Shown: positions 26,647-36,913, counted from the first letter of the stretch. The stretch is 64,000 bases of DNA from Shewanella halifaxensis HAW-EB4 (GCF_000019185.1 NC_010334.1:4526001-4590000), one strand, 5' to 3'. The notes: a model not told the origin generated them from the letters alone. Numbers and translations are program-made.

Positions 26647-28179
26647 CTAACTGACTGGCTCTAGAAAGCTCACCTTAACCATTGAAACTTTGAAGTCATC
26701 GGCTTCGACAATCTCAAATTTAAGCTTTGCAAATTCAATCACATCGCTCACCTTCGGAATGGTTGAGTTTAGGGCCAGTAATAAGCCTGCAACAGTAATG
26801 TACTCCTGCTGTTTATCAATCAAGCCTAAGGTTTCTAAGCGCGCCTCTAGGTCATGCAGTGAGGTAGACCCCTTAACTAACCAGCCGTCATTACAGGCAC
26901 TGATCTCTGGGATCTCACCAATATCGGGGAACTCGCCCACAATAGACTCGAGTAAGTCATGTAGGGTCACGATACCTTGAATGCTACCAAACTCGTCCGC
27001 AAGCACAGCCATACCCGCCCGAGACTCCCTAAAACCATCGAGTAAGCGAATAACGTTAATCGTATCAGGCACGATAAATGCCGGAAAAGATGATGCGATT
27101 TGGCTTAAGTTTTCGCCCGCTTCGATACCAAAGAGCAGATCTTTACTGCGTACGATACCGACTAAGTTATCAAGCGAGCCATGACAAATCGGGAATATTT
27201 GGTGACGGCTAGTCTTGATAATCTCTTTAATCTTATCGGTACTATCTTCAGTATTTAACCAAACGATCTCTTTTCTTTGCGTCATGACGGTACGTACATT
27301 TCGCTCAGAAAGAGACAGAACGCCGGTAACCATGTCGCGCTCGACATCACCAAAACTCACTGGTGCTGGCTCACTGCCCTCATCATCGTTAATGTTGTAA
27401 TGCTTATTACCCATTAATCGAAAAATAGCCTCAGTTGTACGCTGGCGCAGCGGCACTCGCTCTGCATGTTTAGCATGGCTTGAGGTGATCATCTGATTAA
27501 ACATCTCAATCAAGATTGAGAAACCAATTGCCGCATACAGATAGCCTTTAGGAATATGGAATCCGAAGCCCTCTGCAACCAAGATAAAGCCAATCATCAA
27601 TAGGAAGCTTAAACACAATACGATAACGGTCGGGTGTGCATTGACAAAGTTGGTAATCGATTTCGATGCGAGCAACATCACTATCATAGAGATAATGACG
27701 GCGATCATCATCACCGTTAGGCTATCGACCATACCCACAGCCGTAATAATCGAATCCAAGGAGAATACGGCATCTAGGGCCAGAATTTGGGCAATAATCA
27801 CACCAAAACTGGCATACACATTGGCATTTTGCTGTTGCTGTAAATCCCCTTCCAGACGGTCATGAAGCTCATGGGTCGCTTTAAACAGCAAGAACAGACC
27901 ACCCGTAATTAGAATCAAGTCTCGAGTTGAAAAGCTTAAGTCGTAAATACTGAAAAGAGGCTGGGTCAGTGTAACCAACCAAGACACAATACTCAGCAAG
28001 CCTAATCGCATAATCAATGCGAGAGACAATCCGATAGTTCTTGCCTTATCTCTTTGCTCTGGTGGGAGCTTTTTAACTAAAATAGCAATAAACACAAGGT
28101 TATCGATACCCAGTACGATCTCGATAATAATAAGGGTTATTAAACCAATCCAAATTTGGGGTTCAAGCAAAAATTCCAT
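26647..28179 (-). CDS. TerC-CBS-CorC_HlyC membrane protein (YegH/YoaE-like)
   Basis: 510 residues. Residues 1-235 are a TerC-type membrane domain with its acidic metal motifs (EIVLGIDNLVFIAIL; LALDAVFSLDSIITAVGM). Two CBS domains follow (about 295-420; VLADEFGSIQGIVTLHDLLE in the second), then a CorC_HlyC domain (about 430-505). TerC proteins move or sense divalent metals such as manganese, and the CBS pair probably binds a nucleotide. No yybP-ykoY (manganese) riboswitch was found upstream. Confidence 0.9.
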   Translation of the reverse strand: MEFLLEPQIWIGLITLIIIEIVLGIDNLVFIAILVKKLPPEQRDKARTIGLSLALIMRLGLLSIVSWLVTLTQPLFSIYDLSFSTRDLILITGGLFLLFKATHELHDRLEGDLQQQQNANVYASFGVIIAQILALDAVFSLDSIITAVGMVDSLTVMMIAVIISMIVMLLASKSITNFVNAHPTVIVLCLSFLLMIGFILVAEGFGFHIPKGYLYAAIGFSILIEMFNQMITSSHAKHAERVPLRQRTTEAIFRLMGNKHYNINDDEGSEPAPVSFGDVERDMVTGVLSLSERNVRTVMTQRKEIVWLNTEDSTDKIKEIIKTSRHQIFPICHGSLDNLVGIVRSKDLLFGIEAGENLSQIASSFPAFIVPDTINVIRLLDGFRESRAGMAVLADEFGSIQGIVTLHDLLESIVGEFPDIGEIPEISACNDGWLVKGSTSLHDLEARLETLGLIDKQQEYITVAGLLLALNSTIPKVSDVIEFAKLKFEIVEADDFKVSMVKVSFLEPVS

Positions 28180-28587
28180 CGTGTATTTTCATTTTCCAAA
28201 AGCCGATGCCCATGCATCAGTTCGGTCAATAGCTCCTAAAATTTAACGCATTAAAATTAATTAAGTGCATTTATATTGGAGAAACCAAAAAATCTATAAT
28301 TAATTAAATTTTAACTTTGCCAAACTATTCCGAAATACCCTGAATATTCGAGCATACTGACTTAAAATTTTAGCCTAGATAGATGGCAACAAGAGTCGAA
28401 TCACTTAGCTCATATGCGCGGCTAAAGCCCATCACAACGGTCGGAGCAAGGCTCCCTAATAATTTAAATCGGCTCCCAAAAAGCTTACCAAAAAATAGAA
28501 TCGAGCATAGCGAGATAATAGACAGGTCTACTGCCATATTCGTCTCGTAACCACTGCTGGTAAACGGGCCAAACATTGAGCGCTTTA

Positions 28588-28601
28588 ATGATAAAGATCA
28601 A
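28588..28601. promoter_or_regulatory. FNR/EtrA-like site before the stress protein (in a 477-base gap)
   Basis: ATGAT-AAAG-ATCAA matches TTGAT-N4-ATCAA at 9 of 10 positions, 56 bases before the UspA gene. The remainder of 28180-28587 is AT-rich; a 68-codon open frame there (28370-28576, minus) has no recognisable product. Confidence 0.5.
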
Positions 28602-28656
28602 GGAGTAAATATTGCAAATTGCTATGTTGAATTATGGATAATAAAGAGGAAAGCAC

Positions 28657-29520
28657 ATGGACAAGATGTTTATTATTTCACAAAAGCATCAGCAACAAAC
28701 GGATGCTATCAGTGCAGGCGTTTTGCTAGCCAATCAGTTAGGTTTGCTTCCCGAGGTGATGGCCTATAGCTATGAATCATTCAGTGATGATGAGTATCAT
28801 AACCCTAGGATCGCGGCATCGGTACGAGCCAAAATATTAGCCGAAGATGAAGCCTATGTGCAAAACACACTAAATCAACTCAACGCCAACAATACACCGT
28901 TTACCACCATGTGGTGTAAGAACCTGTGTAGCCATGCTTGCGAACACATACGCCCAGATGAGTATGGCATGATGCTAAAATCAATACATGAATCGACGCA
29001 CTTCCTTCCCATAGACTGGCAACTTATCCGCAATACTAAAGTGCCACTCATGTTGCTGAGTAACAACCCTCTTAATCGAGTGAAATCAATTTTGATGGCA
29101 GTGGAACTAGGCAGTAATAACTCATCGAAACAAGCACTCAATCAAGCTGTCATCTTACAAGCAAATCGACTTGCTGCCGCCACAGGTTACGAGCTACATC
29201 TCGGCTTTGTGATCCACTTTCCTAAAATATTGCGCGATATGGATCTGGTGAATAGTCAGCGCCAGATCAAAGATGCCTATCGTAAGCACAAACAGGAAAT
29301 TGAAGAAATAGGACTCGATTGCGACCATGTACATATTATGGCGGGAGATGCCGACATGTGTCTGTTTGAATTAAGTTGCCGTTTAAAAGCGGAGTATTTG
29401 GTTATGGGCGCGCGTCAGCGACAAGGCATACTAGGCCATATAATAGGTAATACGGCCGAATCAATTTTAACAAGGATCCGCAGTAATGTACTCGTAGTCC
29501 CCTATAATACAGAGGACTAA
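28657..29520 (+). CDS. Universal stress protein (two-domain, UspE-like)
   Basis: 287 residues with two UspA units. The second keeps the ATP-loop signature (VMGARQRQGILGHIIGNTAE); the first is degenerate. It acts in the cytoplasm in stress survival. UspE-type proteins respond to oxygen limitation in other bacteria, which agrees with the FNR-like site upstream. The ribosome-binding site AGAGGAAAG is clear. Confidence 0.85.
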   Translation: MDKMFIISQKHQQQTDAISAGVLLANQLGLLPEVMAYSYESFSDDEYHNPRIAASVRAKILAEDEAYVQNTLNQLNANNTPFTTMWCKNLCSHACEHIRPDEYGMMLKSIHESTHFLPIDWQLIRNTKVPLMLLSNNPLNRVKSILMAVELGSNNSSKQALNQAVILQANRLAAATGYELHLGFVIHFPKILRDMDLVNSQRQIKDAYRKHKQEIEEIGLDCDHVHIMAGDADMCLFELSCRLKAEYLVMGARQRQGILGHIIGNTAESILTRIRSNVLVVPYNTED

Positions 29521-29579
29521 TAAATAATACCGTCGTTAATTCAAAGATATGCCAACCAAGACAAATGGTGGTTGGCTAT

Positions 29580-30338
29580 CTAGTCACAAGACGAGCTGTA
29601 GTGATTAAGCTGAATCAACCCGCGCAGTATGATGCCATGATAGCGGGCTTTAACAAGCTGATAATCCATGGCGGGAGCAAAATAGTAGGTCACCTCTTCT
29701 GCGCCCGTTTGCTTAACCGGAATCAAGCTTAGCTCGCCCCAAGGCGCAATTTCAGTAGTCTGCGGCTGTTGAACATAAAACTGATACGGCTCCATCGCAT
29801 CCGAGGCCTGCCTGATTAAAGCAAATTGCTGTCGCCCCCGCAGCAGGTATTCACGCATTTGAATGGCCAAGGTGTCCACGTCTCGCAGGGCAATATCGTT
29901 TGATCTATAGCTTTCTATGTCACCATCAATATCAACTTGAGAACTGCGGCCGTTATCGCTAAAGGTTGCCTGCATGTCTCGGGCACGAAAGCCGGTCACC
30001 TTTTGATGAAACTGTTCGGTCAGCCACTCATTGGTTTGGTTCGACCAAAATAACTCGGCTCTTTGCTGATATTGGGTGCCTATGCCTAAAATACTGGCTT
30101 TGCTATTTGAGGTGACAACAGCAGTTTTCCCTTGCCATTTTTCGGTGCGCTTCATTGTCCCAGTATGGATACCACTGAGGTAAATATCGTAACTTGAACT
30201 GCGGCTACACTGCACTGGCTCGGTTGAGGATGGCTTTAACTCATGAGCTAACACGTTATTACTCAGGGCTAGCATAGGTGCTAACCCTAACAGCAGCGTT
30301 AATACACGGCTAAACATACAGGCTATTAAACGCGTCAT
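29580..30338 (-). CDS. Periplasmic DUF3108-like protein
   Basis: 252 residues with a signal peptide (MFSRVLTLLLGLAPMLALSNNVLA). The body is beta-rich (YDIYLSGIHTGTMKRTEKW; AELFWSNQTNEWLTEQFHQK) in the style of DUF3108 proteins, which often accompany envelope functions. It starts two bases after the stop of the Omp85-like gene, so the two are one operon and probably act together at the envelope. Confidence 0.7.
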   Translation of the reverse strand: MTRLIACMFSRVLTLLLGLAPMLALSNNVLAHELKPSSTEPVQCSRSSSYDIYLSGIHTGTMKRTEKWQGKTAVVTSNSKASILGIGTQYQQRAELFWSNQTNEWLTEQFHQKVTGFRARDMQATFSDNGRSSQVDIDGDIESYRSNDIALRDVDTLAIQMREYLLRGRQQFALIRQASDAMEPYQFYVQQPQTTEIAPWGELSLIPVKQTGAEEVTYYFAPAMDYQLVKARYHGIILRGLIQLNHYSSSCD

Positions 30339-30340
30339 GA

Positions 30341-31507
30341 TTAGAATACTTCGTTCACATTGAGGTAGAAGTTAGTCTCGTTTTCACCCACGCCGATATC
30401 GAGACGTAAGTTAATATTATCTTTGATTTTAAAGCGGAAACCCGTGCCGTAAGAGGTCATTAACTCTTCATTTAGGTCGCTCATCTTTGACGCCACGCTA
30501 CCCACGCCGCCCCAGAACACCATGCCATAACGTTGAAAGATAGGTAGGCGGTACTCCACTTGGCCCATCATCATCTGCTTATCACGGTAACGACCCTTGA
30601 TATAGCCGCGCATCGCACCTGAGCCACCAAGATCTGGCAGCATATTCCAAGGTACATCGCCATCGGTAAAGTGTCCCTGCACTTGCCATGCGATAAGCCC
30701 TGGCGCCGAACTCAGCATTGAGGTTGAGCTCAAGTCGATATAGTTAGCTAGCTCAAGATCGTAAGTCGAAAATGTTGAATATTCATCGTTTTGATACAGT
30801 CCGGCATCAATTTGAAATAACCAGCCCTTAGTGGCATTTAGGCGGTAATCACGGGAATCATAGATACTGGTGATCACCACACCCGAGCTGAAGTTATTCG
30901 GTAAAATATCGGCTGAATCCACAGGTAAGCCTGTTTCAACCAACTCTAACTTATCAGCACTCGCGTAGGTAAAATCAGCCCCAATGCCTAGAAAATAGTT
31001 GTTGGCAATCTCAGTCATCCAACGCGGTTTGAAGCTGTATAGTTGCTCCTCAAACTCGTGATGATTTGCGTCGATATTGCCCTGTTCGATGCCCTGGCCG
31101 TAATAAACTGCGGCTTCGTTATGTAGCTCTAACCCCAACAGTAAGCGCTGCTTACCACCGTTGAAGAAGGTCATATTTTCAATTTCAACACCGTAAGAGT
31201 TATTCATTGAAACAAAAGAGTTTAATACCAAGGAAGATGGCTGCTCGTCACTCGCCGCGCCATCGGTTTTATATAAGCCAACCATCAACAGACCCACGCC
31301 AAACTTCTTCTCTGGCGTGTAGTACGCAGTAGGTAAGTAGCTCATATCGATAGGCTTGCTCTGATCAAACTCACCGTCAGCACCAAACACCGACAAGATG
31401 TCATCGACCCAAGTCGGCTGCATATCTTTAGGGGTGTCAAATAGAGGTTCTACAGCGAGCGCCAGATTTGAAAAAGCGCACAGGGTTAACAATAAAATCC
31501 GTTTCAT
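30341..31507 (-). CDS. Omp85-type outer-membrane barrel (surface antigen family, no POTRA)
   Basis: 388 residues from the ATG at 31507, which gives the signal peptide MKRILLLTLCAFSNLALA. The C-terminal half is the bacterial surface antigen barrel of the BamA/TamA superfamily: DSRDYRLNATKGWLFQID, the L6-loop mark GGSGAMRGYIKGRYRD and a barrel ending NFYLNVNEVF. No POTRA domain is visible before it, so it is a short Omp85 relative and more likely exports or anchors a partner than assembles porins. The partner may be the co-operonic periplasmic protein. Confidence 0.85.
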   Translation of the reverse strand: MKRILLLTLCAFSNLALAVEPLFDTPKDMQPTWVDDILSVFGADGEFDQSKPIDMSYLPTAYYTPEKKFGVGLLMVGLYKTDGAASDEQPSSLVLNSFVSMNNSYGVEIENMTFFNGGKQRLLLGLELHNEAAVYYGQGIEQGNIDANHHEFEEQLYSFKPRWMTEIANNYFLGIGADFTYASADKLELVETGLPVDSADILPNNFSSGVVITSIYDSRDYRLNATKGWLFQIDAGLYQNDEYSTFSTYDLELANYIDLSSTSMLSSAPGLIAWQVQGHFTDGDVPWNMLPDLGGSGAMRGYIKGRYRDKQMMMGQVEYRLPIFQRYGMVFWGGVGSVASKMSDLNEELMTSYGTGFRFKIKDNINLRLDIGVGENETNFYLNVNEVF

Positions 31508-31721
31508 AAATACTCTAATCAGTAACGAAGAAAATGGGGAGCTAAGGGGCGGCATTCTACCACTACAAGAGTATTCAACAATGACTTTTTTTGATTAAGG
31601 ATTAATCAGCAATGAATTTCCGATAACTTATTCACTGAGTTATAAAAGCAGCCAAATTCTGTAACAGATAGAACTTGGCTGCCGTAGCTGCGATATTCTT
31701 TTAAGCACTTTTATCCATCGG

Positions 31722-34700
31722 TTATGGGTGTAAATACTTAGCGGTATCGACCTCGTTTATCTGAGCCGAATCCAAGAATTTATGCGCATAATCTAGGTAG
31801 ATCCCACTAGAGAGGAATAGCTTGAAGATATCCATATCAAGGTGTTCATCCAGTGCCATCTTATACAATATATCGATGGCAACACTGAGAGGCTTGGCCT
31901 TCTTATAAGGCCTATCTGCCGCGGTTAGCGCCTCAAAAATATCGGCAACCACCAAGATACGCTCAGGGATCGACAGCTCATCGGCGCTGAGTTTGCGTGG
32001 GTAGCCGCTGCCTTTTAAGGTTTCGTGGTGAGTAGAGGCATAACGCGGCACCTTTGCCAGCTCAGGTGGAAATGGCAGATTCTCCAGCATCTTAATGGTA
32101 CTGGTGACATGCTCGTTAATCTTAAACCTGTCTTCTGCGGTTAAGGTGCCGCGGGAGATAGAAAGGTTATAGAGCTCACCTAAGTTATATTGATACTCAG
32201 GAATAGCCATCTTAATACCAAACTTAGGATCAAACTCCACCTTATTGATGCGCTTGATAATATGCTCAGGCTTATCTCTTAGTAGTGGCTCTGTAACTGG
32301 ATAGCTTAGCTCGGCTACTCGCTCACTGAGGTTAAGCTCTTCGACAGGTGAGAGACCTAGCCTGTCGTCAAAGTGACGCTGCCAGCTAATTTTAGCAAGC
32401 TGTGAGAGGCGATCTTTCGCCTCTTGAACCATAAATTCACCACCTACATTAGCCTTGGCGATAAACTCAAAGTCTGCTTTTAATTGCTTGCGCTTCTGAG
32501 CAAGCTCATTGGTTAACCCATTCGTTAACTCAGTCACTAATTGTGCCGACTGCTCGCCAGACTCTTTAGCTAAGAGGGTCTGCTTTAAATAGTCAATCTC
32601 GGCGTCACGCCACAATACCTCAAAGCGCATCCGAACTTCATGGATACGATTGTAGACGGCTTCGAGCTTAGTGCCTTTATCGACAATATATTCTGGAGTG
32701 GTGATCTTACCGCAATCATGCAGCCAGGCAGCGATGCGAAACTCTCGCTGCTCATCATCGGTGTTAAATTTAAAATCCTTAAAGGGGGCAAGATCAGAGT
32801 TTTCTGCAGCATGAGCCAACATCAAGCCAAGCTCCGGCACCCGATTACAGTGGCCTGCAGTATAGGGGGACTTGTCATCGATCGCTTGGGCGATGAGCTT
32901 GATAAACGATTCCATTAACTCCTTTTGATTCTCTTCATGAGTCTTAATGGCGCTAGACATATCCATCATAGACTGCGCCAGCTCATCAAGCTCTGTGATA
33001 CTGGTCTGAACTCTCTCTACCTCATCATATCGGCGATGCTTTATCTTATCGTTTTCGATGGCCAGTAACTTGATAGGACGAATAATAGGTGATGAAAACA
33101 GCCATGAAACCGGTAAGATGATCAATAAGCAGAGACTGGTAAGTAGAATAGATTGCTGCACTTTCTCAACACTGGTCGTAAGCAACTGCTCCGTTGGCAC
33201 CACAATAGCAAAGTACTCCCGACTCCCAGCCGAAGGCTCTTCACTGCCAGATGAGCTCCCCCCAAAAGGTGTCACATAGAGAAATTCTTCAACTCCATTT
33301 AACTCACGACGAATCAGCCTTTTCTGGTTTTTTGGCTCGCGAGCCAGCTCGATAAGCGCCTCAAAAGGCACGGTTCCCTGTGTCGATAGGGTCTGTTTTA
33401 CTCCCTCACCAAACCACTTAGCCCTCAATGCTTGAGTTTGCTCAGGGGTAATATTGGCAAGCGCCAAATTGATCACCGCGATAAGCTCTGCTCTCTCTGC
33501 AGGCATCACAACATGCAAACCGGTATTAAGTTTTATCGGTGAGAAGTCCAGCTGCTCATGATATTGAATCTGCTCCACAAAAAACTGCTTCGCCGTGTAA
33601 TGCAATATGATGCTGTTATCAAGCGCCGCAAAAACCTCGCCCTGTTCAACCGCATGTAATATGGCATAGGTTGAAGCCATCTCAACGATCTCAATCTGCG
33701 GATAGTTTTTTCGAATCACCTCGACAATGGACCAGCCAGTTGGGATCGCAACGTGTTTACCGTTCAACTGCTCGATATGGGTGATTTCAGGCGTCCCCTG
33801 TTGGGTAACAAGCGCGTAAGGCAGCTCAAGAAACGGCTCACTAAATTCACCTAATAGACGCGTCTCATCGGTTTTAATCACAGAGTGCAGCATGTCTAGC
33901 TCGTCGGCTTTATAGTTTTCGGTCAGCTCACTCCAGCTAAAACCATTGATATAATGCAATTCTAAACCGGTCATATCGGCAACAAGGTTCAATAGGTCGA
34001 CACTATAGCCTTGCGGCATGCCTGATATAGCAAAGTCGATGGGGGCCCAGTCGGTTTCATTAGAGACTAACAAGGGCTCAGTATTGGCTACCAGAGCCCG
34101 CTGTTTGGCAGTTAACACTAGTTCTTTAGAATCGGGTACTTCAACACCTATTTTTCTATCTTGATTAGATGCGATCAGCTCGCCGCTTTGCTTATAGAGA
34201 TAGATTTTTTTCTCATTGATGCCCTGTTCATCTTCCCCTTGCATAACTAGATAATCCGACAAGGTTGATAGTGCAATATCTAAGGCGAGAACCACTCCTG
34301 AGTCAGCGAGTTTTATCGAATAGGTTTGACCCGGTGATTGCAGGTGCTGGAATAGGTAAGGCTCTGTTTTAGAAACCACATGGGGCTTAGCATCAACAAA
34401 CCAAGGTCTGGCTCTGGCGTCATACTCACTAGGCTCTATATGAGTAACACGCAGATTAAACTGCTCATCAAGATAAGATTGTTGCTTCTGACGTAACTCT
34501 CCCTCACCACTGATGCTAATAAGCACCCAACGATCAAGATGGGATGCATTAAGCTGCTTTCTTATTATCGGGTGAGCATTCAAATTAATCAGCTCATAGA
34601 AGTCACCATTAGGCATCCCCACATAGATACCATAAAACAATGGGTTGATTTGCATCACATCGGCAAATGCTTGCCTGACCTCGGGATTAAAGGCTCTATC

Positions 34701-34958
34701 GATCACAAGAACATCAAAATTTGAAAGTAACTGAGTCGTATTAATCGCGCGACTATCGACTTGGGTAAGGTAACTACTGGTATTTTTAGCGGTAAGGTTA
34801 TAGAGCTTAACGGCGGCATCGGTTGCCATATTTTTACTAAAGTAATATTGCAAGCTAATGGCAATCGCGGCGGTTAAGATAGTGGCTAAAATAAAGATCC
34901 CCACCACAGTAACGCGAATGGTAAATCGCTTATTGTTGATTTTTTCCAAGCCGCCCAT
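31722..34958 (-). CDS. Cache-SBP_bac_3-HD-GYP c-di-GMP phosphodiesterase receptor
   Basis: 1078 residues. An N-terminal membrane helix (about 15-37) and a Cache-like periplasmic part (to about 300) precede a family-3 solute-binding domain (about 300-510; GMPQGYSVDLLNLVADMTG). A second helix (LLTSLCLLIILPVSWLF) and a HAMP-like linker follow. The HD-GYP domain has the metal-binding AAWLHDCGK near 745 and HHETLKGSGYP near 980. These lie about 235 residues apart, against about 60 in typical HD-GYP proteins, so a large charged helical insert splits the domain. It should hydrolyse c-di-GMP in response to a periplasmic ligand. Confidence 0.9.
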   Translation of the reverse strand: MGGLEKINNKRFTIRVTVVGIFILATILTAAIAISLQYYFSKNMATDAAVKLYNLTAKNTSSYLTQVDSRAINTTQLLSNFDVLVIDRAFNPEVRQAFADVMQINPLFYGIYVGMPNGDFYELINLNAHPIIRKQLNASHLDRWVLISISGEGELRQKQQSYLDEQFNLRVTHIEPSEYDARARPWFVDAKPHVVSKTEPYLFQHLQSPGQTYSIKLADSGVVLALDIALSTLSDYLVMQGEDEQGINEKKIYLYKQSGELIASNQDRKIGVEVPDSKELVLTAKQRALVANTEPLLVSNETDWAPIDFAISGMPQGYSVDLLNLVADMTGLELHYINGFSWSELTENYKADELDMLHSVIKTDETRLLGEFSEPFLELPYALVTQQGTPEITHIEQLNGKHVAIPTGWSIVEVIRKNYPQIEIVEMASTYAILHAVEQGEVFAALDNSIILHYTAKQFFVEQIQYHEQLDFSPIKLNTGLHVVMPAERAELIAVINLALANITPEQTQALRAKWFGEGVKQTLSTQGTVPFEALIELAREPKNQKRLIRRELNGVEEFLYVTPFGGSSSGSEEPSAGSREYFAIVVPTEQLLTTSVEKVQQSILLTSLCLLIILPVSWLFSSPIIRPIKLLAIENDKIKHRRYDEVERVQTSITELDELAQSMMDMSSAIKTHEENQKELMESFIKLIAQAIDDKSPYTAGHCNRVPELGLMLAHAAENSDLAPFKDFKFNTDDEQREFRIAAWLHDCGKITTPEYIVDKGTKLEAVYNRIHEVRMRFEVLWRDAEIDYLKQTLLAKESGEQSAQLVTELTNGLTNELAQKRKQLKADFEFIAKANVGGEFMVQEAKDRLSQLAKISWQRHFDDRLGLSPVEELNLSERVAELSYPVTEPLLRDKPEHIIKRINKVEFDPKFGIKMAIPEYQYNLGELYNLSISRGTLTAEDRFKINEHVTSTIKMLENLPFPPELAKVPRYASTHHETLKGSGYPRKLSADELSIPERILVVADIFEALTAADRPYKKAKPLSVAIDILYKMALDEHLDMDIFKLFLSSGIYLDYAHKFLDSAQINEVDTAKYLHP

Positions 34959-35332
34959 AGTACTCCAACTCTGTTATTCAATCCTTGAAATGAGCATTTT
35001 ACAACAGGGGCGCAACAAATCAACAACCTGAATTAAAAACAAAATTTGTGCTCAGTTTTATAATGATGACTCCAAGCTCCCCCCCGAGTTAACAGATAAA
35101 GAATAGTCTGCCATCTAAACCAAAAAACTCCCCAGCAACAGCGTTAGCTTAAAGAACAACAAGAAATGGATAAGATTGAGGCAAAATTTAGCGAAGAATA
35201 AAATGCGATAAACAGCCATAACGATTATGGCTGTTCTACTATTTCTACTTTGAGCAAAGGACTCTCAAGCCTCCTCCAGCTTGGCATCTATGCCCGCTCA
35301 CTCGGCCTTGCTATTTCACCCTCGCACATCTT

Positions 35333-35611
35333 ATACCAATCAGTATAAGAAGTTGATCTACTCAGAACGTTTTTGGCAAACTAATTCAAGGCGAATAACT
35401 GAAAGAATGGTTGCTCCCTTGTGAAGTTGTTCAACGCAGAAGTAGGCAGCCAAAAACGCTCCAGAATGGCGAGTTTTAGCGGCTCTGATACTGTGACTCT
35501 TAAGGAACAAGAGGGAGCTTAAACCTAGTTTAACTATGCTCTTCACTCGTTGCCTTGTCTCAGTGCCGCTAAACTCTCGCTGAGCGACCAAATCTTTATA
35601 CTGATTGGTAT
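35333..35611. mobile_element. MITE-like element, copy 1 (279 bp)
   Basis: Bounded by a perfect 16-bp terminal inverted repeat, ATACCAATCAGTATAA at 35333-35348 and its complement at 35596-35611. A related, longer copy lies at 44672. It carries no transposase; a 77-codon open frame inside it is spurious. It sits in an 870-base gap (34959-35828) that has no gene. Confidence 0.8.
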
Positions 35612-35828
35612 TAACTCGAATTTATCACTAAACCTCAACACCTCTATCTGCAGTTTTAGAATAGCTAATTAACTGGCTAGGTAAAACACCATTCACATTT
35701 CATCGATAAATCTAGGCATATTTTATTTTTGGTACTTATACAATTGATATATTATCCCGCCGTTGAGACGCAGGCTCTAAACTAAGGCTGTTTAGCTGTG
35801 CTCAACATTCTTATCACGAGGAATAATA

Positions 35829-36110
35829 ATGTTAGCTGTAAATGAATATTTTGAAGGCCAGGTTAAGTCGATCTCTTTTGATGGTGCTGAAAAACCAGCA
35901 TCTGTTGGTGTAATGGAAGTTGGCGATTATGAGTTTGGTACTGCAGCACCAGAAGTGATGCAAGTGATCTCAGGTGCACTAACGGTAATGCTGCCGGGTC
36001 AAACTGAATGGCAGACCTTTAACGCTGGTGAACAGTTTGATGTTATCGGCAATGCTAAGTTCCAAGTAAAGGTTGAGACCCAAACCGCTTACCTTTGCAT
36101 CTACGGCTAA
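35829..36110 (+). CDS. ppnP: Pyrimidine/purine nucleoside phosphorylase
   Basis: 93 residues, the size and sequence type of E. coli PpnP (YaiE): MLAVNEYFEGQVKSISFDG, ASVGVMEVGDYEFGTAAPE and VISGALTVMLPGQTEWQ, a single cupin barrel ending YLCIYG. It splits nucleosides by phosphate to base and pentose-1-phosphate in the cytoplasm. The ribosome-binding site CGAGGA lies upstream. It is a single gene with its own terminator. Confidence 0.93.
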   Translation: MLAVNEYFEGQVKSISFDGAEKPASVGVMEVGDYEFGTAAPEVMQVISGALTVMLPGQTEWQTFNAGEQFDVIGNAKFQVKVETQTAYLCIYG

Positions 36111-36128
36111 CTAGCTGTTAAACAAGCA

Positions 36129-36187
36129 AACCATCCATCAGTTCATTCATTAGTGTTAAATTGAACACTCAAGATGGATGGTTTTTT
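36129..36187 (+). terminator. Terminator of ppnP
   Basis: AACCATCCATC pairs with GATGGATGGTT, followed by TTTTT; an inner AGTGTT/AACACT stem extends the structure. Confidence 0.8.
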
Positions 36188-36230
36188 GTCAGCTAAAGTC
36201 TCACCATAACGAATCTTAATCTGATCTTAT

Positions 36231-36755
36231 TTAGTCACAGTCATATGCGCATGTTGATACCGACTCAGCGCTGCTACCTCTTACGTCTTTACCATGCTCC
36301 AATTGACGCTCTGCATCTTGTATCGATATTTTTTGAAAGAAAACCTCCATGATCAGGTTAAGCCTTTCTTCCGCATTACCAAACTTATCGAAGCCACCGT
36401 ATTGCACGGAATCGAAATCTAACTCCGCTATCTTGTTACCCTTATTATCAGTCACATCTAAGTTTACATAACGCATGTAAGTAGCCATATCCCACCACCA
36501 ATTAGCGTTAAACTCAAACATCACCTGATTATCTGTTAACTGAGCCTTAGGACTCGCCGTTGTCTTGGATACGTTATAACCATTATCAAGCATCCAGTTA
36601 GTGACAATACTTCTAACGTTAGCCGTTTGCTTAGCATCGTTAGTCATCACGATTTGCTTATCAAAGCTGGGTTCCATCTGTTTCAACTCAGTGAGTCCAT
36701 TACTTGAACAGCCTGTCGCGGCAAGTAGCACCAAAGCTAATAGTATCTTTTTCAT
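36231..36755 (-). CDS. Lipoprotein of unknown function (possibly Sbal_3080 family)
   Basis: 174 residues. I start at the ATG 36755 because GAGAGG lies seven bases before it and the sequence then begins as a lipoprotein (MKKILLALVLLAATGCSS). The rest is soluble, with FEFNANWWWDMATYMRYVN and NAEERLNLIMEVFF. Size and pattern recall small Shewanella lipoproteins of the Sbal_3080 family; this is from memory and unsure. Confidence 0.7.
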   Translation of the reverse strand: MKKILLALVLLAATGCSSNGLTELKQMEPSFDKQIVMTNDAKQTANVRSIVTNWMLDNGYNVSKTTASPKAQLTDNQVMFEFNANWWWDMATYMRYVNLDVTDNKGNKIAELDFDSVQYGGFDKFGNAEERLNLIMEVFFQKISIQDAERQLEHGKDVRGSSAESVSTCAYDCD

Positions 36756-36839
36756 TTTAACCTCTCTTGAATATGCCAAGAGATTTTACACTGACAGATA
36801 CACAACTGTATAGCGCCATGCTTCACAACTTTCACAAAC

Positions 36840-36876
36840 AATAAAGCCCTAATAGTTTTTACTATCAGGGCTTTCA
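36840..36876 (-). terminator. Terminator
   Basis: AAAGCCCTGATAGT pairs with ACTATTAGGGCTTT on the minus strand, after the gene at 36914; the following T-run is weak. Confidence 0.7.
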
Positions 36877-36913
36877 GATGGCCAACTTTGAAAGGTGACT
36901 AGTAGCTACTTTA

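Noticed and set aside
28180..28300. Search for a manganese riboswitch before the TerC gene
   Set aside because: The conserved yybP-ykoY blocks are absent.
28370..28576. 68-codon open frame on the minus strand with a hydrophobic centre
   Set aside because: No ribosome-binding site, no recognisable family and no conserved context; it may be chance or a relic.
35358..35591. 77-codon open frame inside the MITE-like element
   Set aside because: The element is non-coding in its second copy and the translation has no protein-like pattern.
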